Shown in pieces: positions 27,832 to 34,995 of a stretch of DNA of 40,492 nucleotides. Position 1 is the stretch's first letter. Each line of letters begins with the position of its first letter. Location: positions 1 to 40,492 of the forward strand of contig CAILLA010000247.1 in assembly GCA_903834925.1 (NCBI GenBank), given 5' to 3'. The position numbers were made by a program, and so were the translations under genes. Source of the DNA: an uncultured Schlesneria sp. (GTDB taxonomy: Bacteria; Planctomycetota; Planctomycetia; Planctomycetales; Planctomycetaceae). Under the pieces are notes generated by a model. That model ran no database searches and was not told the origin of the DNA. It was given only the letters and a program-made list of their open reading frames with translations.

Positions 27832-29697
27832 GTGCTGTGGACTCTCGATGCAGTGTCGCTTTCGGGACGTGGTTTGCCGCGGTTGGACGGCGTATCACTT
27901 GAGATCCCCGAAGGAGTGACTGCAGTACTGGGCCAGTCCGGCGTGGGAAAGACGTCGCTTTTGAATTTGCTCGTTGGGATCGAACGACCGACCGCAGGCA
28001 AAATTCGCTTTCACTCCAGGGCACCGGCGGGGCGGTTATCACTTTTCTGGGTGCCGCCTCAACATGGCCTATGGCCGCACCTGACGGTTCGACAACATCT
28101 GACGACGGTTTCCCCTCAAGACACAACCGGGAATGCATTCGACGAACAGGAATTGCTCGGGAAGTTTGATCTGCTGGAATTGGCAGAAGCCAAACCAGGA
28201 TCGCTTTCAATGGGCGAAAAATCACGGCTCAACGTCGCTCGCGCGCTTGCATCGCAGGCGAAGGTACTCGTGATGGACGAGCCACTCTCGCATGTCGATT
28301 CATCCCGCTCCGGCAAATACTGGAAAGCGATCCGGGAACACTGCCAATCGCACGGAACATCGATCGTCCTGGCAACCCATTCGCCCGAAGTTGTGCTGCG
28401 TGAGGCGACAAACGTCATTTGCCTGAAAAATGGTCGGCTGGTCTACTCGGGTAACGTAATCACTCTTTACGAAAATCCACCGTCTCGAGATCTGGCGGAA
28501 CTTCTCGGCCCTTGCAATTGGCTGGCGATTGACGAGGCGAAACAATGGCTTAGTCAGCCGCTGGCTGAAATCGAATCTCAACGGTCCGGGTCATCAAGTT
28601 CACCTTGTATTCGCCCGGAATGCCTGGAGGTTCAGCCACAAACAGAAAGTCCCTTGCGAATTGAAGAATCGCGATTCGCGGGATCATCTGCCGATATTGC
28701 TGTGTCTGATGAACGGACGGGGGCAATACAAAACTTCACATGCCGTCCACAGGGTACGACTCGCCTGAAACCGGGTGATCGAGTAATACTGCGAGTCATT
28801 CAGCTCTTAATGATCGTCGTCAGTCTGTCGGGGTGTTTTGGTGACGCTTCGCCCGTTCTTCCAGTCAAAAGAGAAACCAACTGGTCGATGCCACCCGATG
28901 GAACTCGCGTTCCCGCCCCGCGGGGTATGACCGTCTCATCTGACAACGAATACCTCGTCCTTGATAACGCAGGACGGGTCCTCGCATACGACCAGAATGG
29001 CGATCTACAGAAGCAATGGTGGATGCCCGAGTACGCCATCGGCAAGGCCGAAGGAATTCTTGTGCTGAAAGATGGCCGTATCGCGGTCGCCGACACGCAT
29101 TACCATCGTATCGTCTTCTTTGATCACGATGGGAATTTTACGGGGACCTTTGGCCAACGAGGCAGCGAGCCGGGTGATTTCGTCTATCCGGTCAAAATCG
29201 CCCAGGACCACGAAGAAAACCTTTATATTTGCGAATACGGTCAAAACGATCGCGTGCAGAAATTTCGACCTGATGGAACATTCATTTTACAATTCGGTGG
29301 TCCCGGTATCGAACCTGGAAAGTTCCAAAGACCGAGCGGAATTGTCTGGTACGACCACAAACTGTACGTCGTCGATGCCTTCAATAATCGAATCCAGGTC
29401 TTTACCGACGAGGGAAAGCTGGTTGCAATTCTCGGCGAGTCAGACAAAATCGCTGAAGTGTGCTATCCATACGACATCACCATCGATCAGAATGGAGACT
29501 TGTATGCGATCGAATACAAGGCGGGTCGGGTTTCCAAATTCAGTCGATCAGGCCGATTACTGGGCCGGTACGGTTCGTCCGGGCCAGGCCAGAAAGTGGC
29601 TCAGTTCTCGACCCCTTGGGGGCTGACAATCGACCGACGTGGGCGGTTATACGTGTGCGATACAGGCAATAGACGGATCGTGGAGCTGGAGCTTTGA
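27832..29697 (+). CDS. ABC transporter ATPase fused in frame to a lipobox and NHL beta-propeller
   Basis: One uninterrupted 621-codon frame contains two proteins' worth of domains. Residues 1-240 are an ABC ATPase: Walker A GQSGVGKTS (34-42), Q-loop PPQHGLWPHLTV, a divergent signature LSMGEKSR (125-132, normally LSGGQ), Walker B VMDEP (Asp149, Glu150) and switch His183. Residues 250-325 look like a TOBE-type regulatory domain ending GDRVILRV. Immediately after comes a short hydrophobic stretch with the lipobox LSGC (Cys335), like a lipoprotein signal starting at Met327 (ATG 28810). Residues 350-621 are NHL repeats (for example GRIAVADTHYHRIVFFD, LYVVDAFNNRIQVF, LYVCDTGNRRIVEL). GTG at 27832 has AGGA six bases upstream. 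Either a true fusion or two genes whose boundary lost its stop. The ATPase serves the importer just upstream. Confidence 0.88.
   Translation: MLWTLDAVSLSGRGLPRLDGVSLEIPEGVTAVLGQSGVGKTSLLNLLVGIERPTAGKIRFHSRAPAGRLSLFWVPPQHGLWPHLTVRQHLTTVSPQDTTGNAFDEQELLGKFDLLELAEAKPGSLSMGEKSRLNVARALASQAKVLVMDEPLSHVDSSRSGKYWKAIREHCQSHGTSIVLATHSPEVVLREATNVICLKNGRLVYSGNVITLYENPPSRDLAELLGPCNWLAIDEAKQWLSQPLAEIESQRSGSSSSPCIRPECLEVQPQTESPLRIEESRFAGSSADIAVSDERTGAIQNFTCRPQGTTRLKPGDRVILRVIQLLMIVVSLSGCFGDASPVLPVKRETNWSMPPDGTRVPAPRGMTVSSDNEYLVLDNAGRVLAYDQNGDLQKQWWMPEYAIGKAEGILVLKDGRIAVADTHYHRIVFFDHDGNFTGTFGQRGSEPGDFVYPVKIAQDHEENLYICEYGQNDRVQKFRPDGTFILQFGGPGIEPGKFQRPSGIVWYDHKLYVVDAFNNRIQVFTDEGKLVAILGESDKIAEVCYPYDITIDQNGDLYAIEYKAGRVSKFSRSGRLLGRYGSSGPGQKVAQFSTPWGLTIDRRGRLYVCDTGNRRIVELEL
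28810..29697 (+). CDS. Possible internally started NHL-repeat lipoprotein (nested in the fusion frame)
   Basis: An ATG at 28810, in the same frame as the ABC ATPase, would give a 295-residue protein starting MIVVSLSGCF, with Cys9 as lipid-attachment site, followed by an NHL six-bladed propeller. Such a start gives a very short signal (only eight residues before the Cys, no basic n-region), so a start further upstream in the RVILRVIQLL segment may be used, such as the GTA/ATA-rich codons that are not normal starts, or export may depend on the fused form. No clear ribosome site is visible upstream. I list this as an alternative reading of the fusion, not an additional sure gene. Confidence 0.35.
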   Translation: MIVVSLSGCFGDASPVLPVKRETNWSMPPDGTRVPAPRGMTVSSDNEYLVLDNAGRVLAYDQNGDLQKQWWMPEYAIGKAEGILVLKDGRIAVADTHYHRIVFFDHDGNFTGTFGQRGSEPGDFVYPVKIAQDHEENLYICEYGQNDRVQKFRPDGTFILQFGGPGIEPGKFQRPSGIVWYDHKLYVVDAFNNRIQVFTDEGKLVAILGESDKIAEVCYPYDITIDQNGDLYAIEYKAGRVSKFSRSGRLLGRYGSSGPGQKVAQFSTPWGLTIDRRGRLYVCDTGNRRIVELEL

Positions 29698-29698
29698 G

Positions 29699-32600
29699 AT
29701 GATCAAACAACTGAGTCGCTTCATCGCGAGCTTTTTTCCACGAGCTCGTCGCCCCTTTCGCTGGCAGGAGACCTGGCCGTTGGCCATTTTCATGGTCCTG
29801 TTTTGCGGAATCTGCGCCTGGCTGGAACTCGGCCATTACCTGATGTTCGCCCGACCCTATATGCTCGGATTGATTCTCCTTGCCCCTTGGGTCTGGTGGA
29901 TGTTCGTCGCAGGCTACGCGGGCCTGCCAAAGGGACGAGGAACTCTTTCGTTGCTGATGCGGCTATGCCTGTTAGGACTGCTGGTGGCGGTATTGGCCGA
30001 GCCTCGCTCGGTTCGGTCACGCGATGTCATGTCAGTCGTGTTTGCACTGGATGTCAGCGACTCGATCTACAGCCCTGATGATGCCCTGAAATACATCGTG
30101 CAAACGGTTCAAAACCAGAGACCGAAAGGAAAGTCGGATCAGGCCGGGCTGATTATCTTCGGCAAAACACCCGCGTGCGAACTTTCGCCCAGCATGAGCT
30201 TTCCGTTTGAAGCCTTTAACTCACAAGTCGATCGTGGTGCGACGAACATCGAACAAACATTGTCGTATGCCGGTGCCCTCTTGCCCGAGGATAATCAGGG
30301 TAAAGTGGTCTTAATCAGCGATGGAGTTCAGACCGAAGGAAACCTGTCACGCATTCTGGACGATCTGAAAGGACGTGGCGTCGTTGTCGACGTCCTGCCA
30401 ATTGATTACTCATACAGTAACGAAGTCTGGCTCGAACGCCTCGATCTTCCCCAGGCGGTCAAGCTCGGTGAATCGTACGAAGCGGGAATGCTCGTCAAAT
30501 CACTGAACGACGGAAAAGGAAAACTCGTCCTGCGCGAGAACGGAAACGTGATCGCCGAACAGGACGTCGATTACAAGGCGGGTACGAATCGGTATACCGT
30601 TCCAATCACATTGCGAACGGCGGGCTATTACGAGTACACAGCCAGTATCGAAGTTCCCAAGGCACAGGACAGCCTGTCACAGAACAATACCGTCTTGAAT
30701 TACATTTTCGTCGAGGGCGAGGGAAAAGTTCTGCTCGTCACCGATGGATCGGGTGACCGTCGTGACTGGGATCGACTCGAGAAGGCGATCCGCGAAGGTG
30801 AACGAGCTGTCGAGCGAATCGACGGCTCAGACATGCCACGCGATGCGACGTCGCTGATGCCCTATGACTGCATCATCTTCGCCAATGTCCCACATGATGA
30901 ATTTGACGTTCAGCAACTGCAGGCGGTTCGAGACGCGGTCTACAATTTAGGTGCCGGATTCCTCATGGTCGGGGGATCAAACAGTTTTGGCCCCGGTGGA
31001 TATCACCGAACCGTCATCGAAGAAATTCTTCCTGTCTCGATGGATGTGTCACAGAAAAAGGTACTGCCGAAAGGTGCCTTGGCCATCATTCTGCACTCGT
31101 GTGAATTCCCTGAAGGAAACACCTGGGGCAAGCGAATTACGAAACAGGCCATCAAGGTACTTGGTGCCCAGGATGAAGTCGGCGTGCTCGCCTATACTGA
31201 AGTGGGCGAGAAATGGTTATTCGAACTGACCCCTGCCGGGAATTACGAGCAGCTTGTTCCGATCATTAATGGGGCGAGTATCGGTGACATGCCCAGCTTT
31301 CAGAACACAATGCAAATGGGTTTGAAGGGGCTAATGAAAAGTGACGCGGCAACGCGGCATATGATCATTCTTTCGGACGGTGATCCACAGCCTCCATCTC
31401 CGGCTTTGATCGCTCAATTCATTGATGCCAAAGTCAGTGTGTCGATGGTGGCCGTCTTCCCGCACGGGGGGTTGGAAATTTCGAAAATGCAGGCGGTCGC
31501 GGAAACGACCGGCGGACGGTACTACTTCCCCGAAGACCCGAATCAGCTTCCCGCAATCTTTATTAAAGAATCAAAGACCCTGAAACGGAGCATGCTGCAA
31601 AACAAGGTCTTTACACCCGAAGTCGCCTTCCCCTCACCAATCCTGAAGGGGATCGAAGGGATGCCGGAACTGAAGGGTTATGTCATCACGACGGCGAAGG
31701 GTCATCCCGCGATGACGATCCTGACCGCTCCGCCCGATGCGGAGGATGCCGATTCGCAAGATCCTGTCCTTTCGGTCTGGCAGCATGGGCTTGGCAAGAC
31801 AGCCGCATTCACGTCCGACTTCAGCACAAATTGGGGCGAACACTGGCAGAAGTGGGATCGCTTTCAACCCTTCGTAAAACAACTGATGACTGATATCAGC
31901 CGAGTGAAAAAAGATGGACATCTGCGAATGTCGACTCATACCTCAGGCGGTGACGCCGTGATCGTTGTCGAAGATTTTCATCCGGAAGAAGGGTTTTTGG
32001 AGCTGAACGCGAAACTGGCTGGCCCCAACCAGAAGTCCGAAAACGTCCAGTTGAAGCAAGTTGCTCCTCGTCGATACCAGGCAACGGTTCCGCTTTGGGG
32101 TCACGGTCGATATCACGCCATTGCGCAAGGTATTGGCGGTGAACGAAAAGACCTGGCATTCGGAGGGTTTATTGTCCCCTATTCGCCTGAGTATTTACGG
32201 TTCCGCTCGAATCGTCAGACCTTGCAGGACGTTGCCGACCGGACCAGTGGACGAGTTCTTTCCGGCGATCCTGAGAAAGATGATATTTACCGACATGGCC
32301 GAGCACCGAAGCGAAGTTCGAAACCAATCTTCGACTGGCTGTTGATCGCACTGGCGATTCTCGTTCCGCTCGACGTTGCATTGCGTCGAATTCAAATCGA
32401 CTTTGCGTCGATCAAGTCTGCCCTGGGACTTGGCCCCCGCACTGCAGCAACGGCGACAATGGGAGCCTTGCTGCAAGCCAAGCAGACAGCGAGTGCGGCA
32501 ATCAAGTCTCGACGCGAAGATCGCCCCCTCCCCTCTCAAACGCCAGGTTCGATGCCGGTTCGATCGGCATCGAAATCGACAACGTCATCGACGGTTGTCC

Positions 32601-32701
32601 GGCAACAACCCGCCGAACCGCCGCCACCGTCGCCAGGCTCTGCCACATCCACGACCGAGCGATTGCTGGCCCTGAAACGAAAACGTGACGAAGACAAGTA
32701 A
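29699..32701 (+). CDS. Large membrane VWA / glutamine-amidotransferase-like protein
   Basis: The 1000-residue membrane protein starts at an ATG one base after the stop of the NHL frame; an upstream extension of that frame is spurious. Three N-terminal membrane segments (about 25-105) are followed by a von Willebrand A domain with an intact metal site DVSDS (118-122) and a later SDGVQTEGN block. Then come a beta-sandwich, a class I glutamine-amidotransferase-like domain (about 335-445) ending GGSNSFGPGGY that lacks an evident catalytic Cys, and a second VWA-like domain whose metal site is replaced by HSCEF (466-470). A C-terminal membrane helix (WLLIALAILVPLDVAL) precedes a low-complexity Ser/Thr/Pro tail. 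Such proteins accompany MoxR and DUF58 genes in planctomycetes, as here. Confidence 0.9.
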   Translation: MIKQLSRFIASFFPRARRPFRWQETWPLAIFMVLFCGICAWLELGHYLMFARPYMLGLILLAPWVWWMFVAGYAGLPKGRGTLSLLMRLCLLGLLVAVLAEPRSVRSRDVMSVVFALDVSDSIYSPDDALKYIVQTVQNQRPKGKSDQAGLIIFGKTPACELSPSMSFPFEAFNSQVDRGATNIEQTLSYAGALLPEDNQGKVVLISDGVQTEGNLSRILDDLKGRGVVVDVLPIDYSYSNEVWLERLDLPQAVKLGESYEAGMLVKSLNDGKGKLVLRENGNVIAEQDVDYKAGTNRYTVPITLRTAGYYEYTASIEVPKAQDSLSQNNTVLNYIFVEGEGKVLLVTDGSGDRRDWDRLEKAIREGERAVERIDGSDMPRDATSLMPYDCIIFANVPHDEFDVQQLQAVRDAVYNLGAGFLMVGGSNSFGPGGYHRTVIEEILPVSMDVSQKKVLPKGALAIILHSCEFPEGNTWGKRITKQAIKVLGAQDEVGVLAYTEVGEKWLFELTPAGNYEQLVPIINGASIGDMPSFQNTMQMGLKGLMKSDAATRHMIILSDGDPQPPSPALIAQFIDAKVSVSMVAVFPHGGLEISKMQAVAETTGGRYYFPEDPNQLPAIFIKESKTLKRSMLQNKVFTPEVAFPSPILKGIEGMPELKGYVITTAKGHPAMTILTAPPDAEDADSQDPVLSVWQHGLGKTAAFTSDFSTNWGEHWQKWDRFQPFVKQLMTDISRVKKDGHLRMSTHTSGGDAVIVVEDFHPEEGFLELNAKLAGPNQKSENVQLKQVAPRRYQATVPLWGHGRYHAIAQGIGGERKDLAFGGFIVPYSPEYLRFRSNRQTLQDVADRTSGRVLSGDPEKDDIYRHGRAPKRSSKPIFDWLLIALAILVPLDVALRRIQIDFASIKSALGLGPRTAATATMGALLQAKQTASAAIKSRREDRPLPSQTPGSMPVRSASKSTTSSTVVRQQPAEPPPPSPGSATSTTERLLALKRKRDEDK

Positions 32702-32726
32702 TTCAAACGACAAAGGGTGGATCAAC

Positions 32727-32748
32727 AAGAAGTGCGACCTCACTTCTT
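32727..32748 (+). terminator. Weak hairpin between VWA and MoxR genes
   Basis: AAGAAGTG (32727-32734) pairs perfectly with CACTTCTT (32741-32748) around a six-base loop, then TTCC follows. It lies 26 bases after the VWA stop and 46 before the MoxR start. It may attenuate rather than stop the transcript; the T-run is too short for a strong terminator. Confidence 0.35.
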
Positions 32749-32793
32749 TCCTGTGTATTACTAATTCATCCTTCCGCCTTCATCCTTAGCTAT

Positions 32794-33822
32794 ATGAAAG
32801 TCCCCAATATGAGTGCAGCTGAAGTTATCGATCTGGTTTCCCTGGAAACGGAAGCGGAACATTTTAAGTCCCAATTCGCCGAAGCTCGTGCAGCCATCGG
32901 TCGAGTCATCGTCGGTCAGCAACGGACTGTCGAAGCGGCCTTAACCGCAATCATGTGCGGCGGTAACGTGCTGTTGGAAGGTGTCCCCGGCCTCGGCAAG
33001 ACGGAACTCGTAAAGGCCCTTTCACGGGTACTCGACCTGGAATTTCGCCGGATTCAGTTCACTCCCGACCTGATGCCTGCCGACATCGTCGGGACGAACG
33101 TGATGGCGAGCGATGAGAACGGTCAGTACCGGTTTGAATTCCGCAAGGGGCCAATCTTCACCCAGTTGCTGCTGGCAGACGAAATCAACCGAGCCTCACC
33201 AAAAACGCAGTCAGCTCTTTTGGAAACGATGCAGGAACACTCAGTCACCACCGGCGGAAACATCTTTCAACTGAAAGAGCCTTTCTTCGTCCTCGCCACT
33301 CAGAACCCGATCGAACAGGAAGGGACATACCCCTTGCCTGAAGCACAACTCGACCGCTTCATGTTCAAGGTCGTCGTTCCATTTCTTAACCGGGAAGAAT
33401 TGAACGAGGTTGTCAGCCGCACAATCCTCAAGACGCCAATCGAGATTCCCAAGCTGCTTGATTCCGAACGGATCATGTCGCTACGAAAAATCCTTGAGAA
33501 AGTCGTCGTTACCGACGCCCTACGCGATTACGCCGTTCGGCTGGTCCTGGCGACCCATCCGATTAGTGACTTCGCAACACCGCGAGTGAAGCAATACATC
33601 AAGTGGGGAGCCAGTCCGCGTGCGGCGCAGGCTTTGATCCGGGCCGCCCGAGTGCGAGCATTGGCGGAAGGCCGAGTCCACGTCGCCTTCGAAGACATTC
33701 GACATTTCGCCTGTGAAGTCCTCGGCCACCGAATGCTGCTGAATTACGACGGTCAGGCCGAAAGCCTCGACGTCAACGAAATTGTCCTGGAATGCGTGAG
33801 ATCGTTGTCCGAAACAATGTGA
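32794..33822 (+). CDS. MoxR-family AAA+ ATPase
   Basis: The 342-residue protein is a MoxR-type AAA ATPase, a chaperone-like family that activates or assembles partner VWA proteins. Motifs seen: Walker A GVPGLGKT (63-70), Walker B LLADEINRA (Asp129, Glu130), sensor-1 region LATQNPIEQEGTYPLPEAQLDRF, then the helical lid (RVKQYIKWGASPRAAQALI). Length is in the normal range. The ATG at 32794 is followed by another at 32809, so the first five residues are uncertain. It stands between the large VWA gene and the DUF58 gene, the standard MoxR neighbours. Confidence 0.96.
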   Translation: MKVPNMSAAEVIDLVSLETEAEHFKSQFAEARAAIGRVIVGQQRTVEAALTAIMCGGNVLLEGVPGLGKTELVKALSRVLDLEFRRIQFTPDLMPADIVGTNVMASDENGQYRFEFRKGPIFTQLLLADEINRASPKTQSALLETMQEHSVTTGGNIFQLKEPFFVLATQNPIEQEGTYPLPEAQLDRFMFKVVVPFLNREELNEVVSRTILKTPIEIPKLLDSERIMSLRKILEKVVVTDALRDYAVRLVLATHPISDFATPRVKQYIKWGASPRAAQALIRAARVRALAEGRVHVAFEDIRHFACEVLGHRMLLNYDGQAESLDVNEIVLECVRSLSETM

Positions 33823-33868
33823 CGATGCTAACAACTACTGCGTGTATCAACGAATAAAGTTTGCCTGC

Positions 33869-33966
33869 CGTGCCACTGCTTAGGAGTCTTCGGAGAAGCA
33901 GTGTCTTCGCTTTTTAGTTGCTAAGAAAGAACACTGTTTGACCGAAGACGGTCAAACAGTGGCACA
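33869..33966. repeat. Nested hairpin element (GTGCCACTG...CAGTGGCAC)
   Basis: Outer arms GTGCCACTG (33870-33878) and CAGTGGCAC (33957-33965) are exact complements. Inside are two separate stems: CACTGCTT/AAGCAGTG (33874-33881 with 33896-33903) and a perfect 12-bp stem with AAGA loop (33933-33944 with 33949-33960). The two local stems use the outer arms, so the element can fold either as two hairpins or as one long one. It fills much of the 218-base gap between MoxR and DUF58 genes. It resembles the smaller hairpin at 24942-24973. Confidence 0.75.
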
Positions 33967-34040
33967 GGACTTTTTAGTAGTGACACGACTCTGACATGCG
34001 CAGTCAAAGTAAACGGAACATTCAGATTGGTCGGTAATTC

Positions 34041-34937
34041 ATGGAATCAACAAAACAGTTCACATCACTTCTCGATAATACCACGTTGGGACGAGTCGAG
34101 CGGATGCGGTTGTTACCCATGCGGCGGATGACAAACCGCAGCCGGGGTGAGCATCTTGCCGGTAAGGGTGGAACGAGTACCGAGTTCAACGACTACCGCG
34201 ATTACTCGGCCGGTGACGACATGAGGTACGTCGACTGGAACATCTTCTCACGTCTTAACCGCCCCTACGTGAAGCAGTATCGCCATGAAGAAGAAATGCA
34301 TGTGGTGATCCTGGTCGATGCCTCGGCCTCCATGCGATTCGGCGATAAATTCGAAAAGGCAAAACAACTTGCCGCCTGCTTTGCCGTCATGGGTTTAATG
34401 AATCTGGAAAAGGTCAGCCTCTTCGCCTGTCAGCATGCGGGACAGACGCCTCAAATCCTGCCCCCCTGCACCGGCCGGATGAGTATGAAACGGATCTTTT
34501 CCTTTCTGGAGAATCTTCCGCCCGGAGGCGATTTCCCTATTGATGAAGCAGTTGAAGCGGTACTGAAACAGCACCGTGGTCGGGGGGTCTGTGTCGTTCT
34601 GTCAGACTTCCTCACATTCGGTGCGATGGAACGTCCGATGAATCAACTCTTCAGTGCCGGGCTGGAAGTCTTCGGCGTCCAGCTTCTGTGTGCCCTGGAA
34701 CTGAACCCCGAATTGACCGGTGATCTGCGGTTTGTCGATTCCGAGACCGGGATGACGTTGGATGTTTCGTCCGTCGGAGACCTTATTGGTTTCTATCACG
34801 ATCACCTGGCAGGCTTACAGGATCATCTGGCCGCATTATGTCGACAACGAAGCGGACGGTTTATCTGCCTCGACTCAGGCTTTCCATTGGAAACGATGGT
34901 CTTCGATATTTTGAAGCGGAAAGGCTGGGTGCAGTAA
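34041..34937 (+). CDS. DUF58 domain protein
   Basis: The 298-residue protein is a cytoplasmic DUF58 family member (no membrane segments). The family core is clear: STEFNDYRDYSAGDDMRYVDWNIFSRLNRPYVKQY, then a VWA-like segment ILVDASASM with the DxSxS site (Asp93, Ser95, Ser97). VCVVLSDFLTFGAMERPM and LDVSSVGDLIGFYHDHLAGL complete the domain. DUF58 proteins work with MoxR ATPases; the biochemical role is not settled. It lies after the MoxR gene and 58 bases before the BatA-like gene. Confidence 0.93.
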   Translation: MESTKQFTSLLDNTTLGRVERMRLLPMRRMTNRSRGEHLAGKGGTSTEFNDYRDYSAGDDMRYVDWNIFSRLNRPYVKQYRHEEEMHVVILVDASASMRFGDKFEKAKQLAACFAVMGLMNLEKVSLFACQHAGQTPQILPPCTGRMSMKRIFSFLENLPPGGDFPIDEAVEAVLKQHRGRGVCVVLSDFLTFGAMERPMNQLFSAGLEVFGVQLLCALELNPELTGDLRFVDSETGMTLDVSSVGDLIGFYHDHLAGLQDHLAALCRQRSGRFICLDSGFPLETMVFDILKRKGWVQ

Positions 34938-34995
34938 TGCCGCAACCGCTTCGTCGACCACTGAAAGATTTCCGAATGCAGAGAGGTGACACTCC

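Noticed and set aside
29639-29698. 20-codon upstream extension of the large VWA gene into the NHL gene
   Set aside because: The ATG at 29699 starts one base after the NHL stop and suits a membrane protein N-terminus; the extension reads the NHL coding sequence in another frame.
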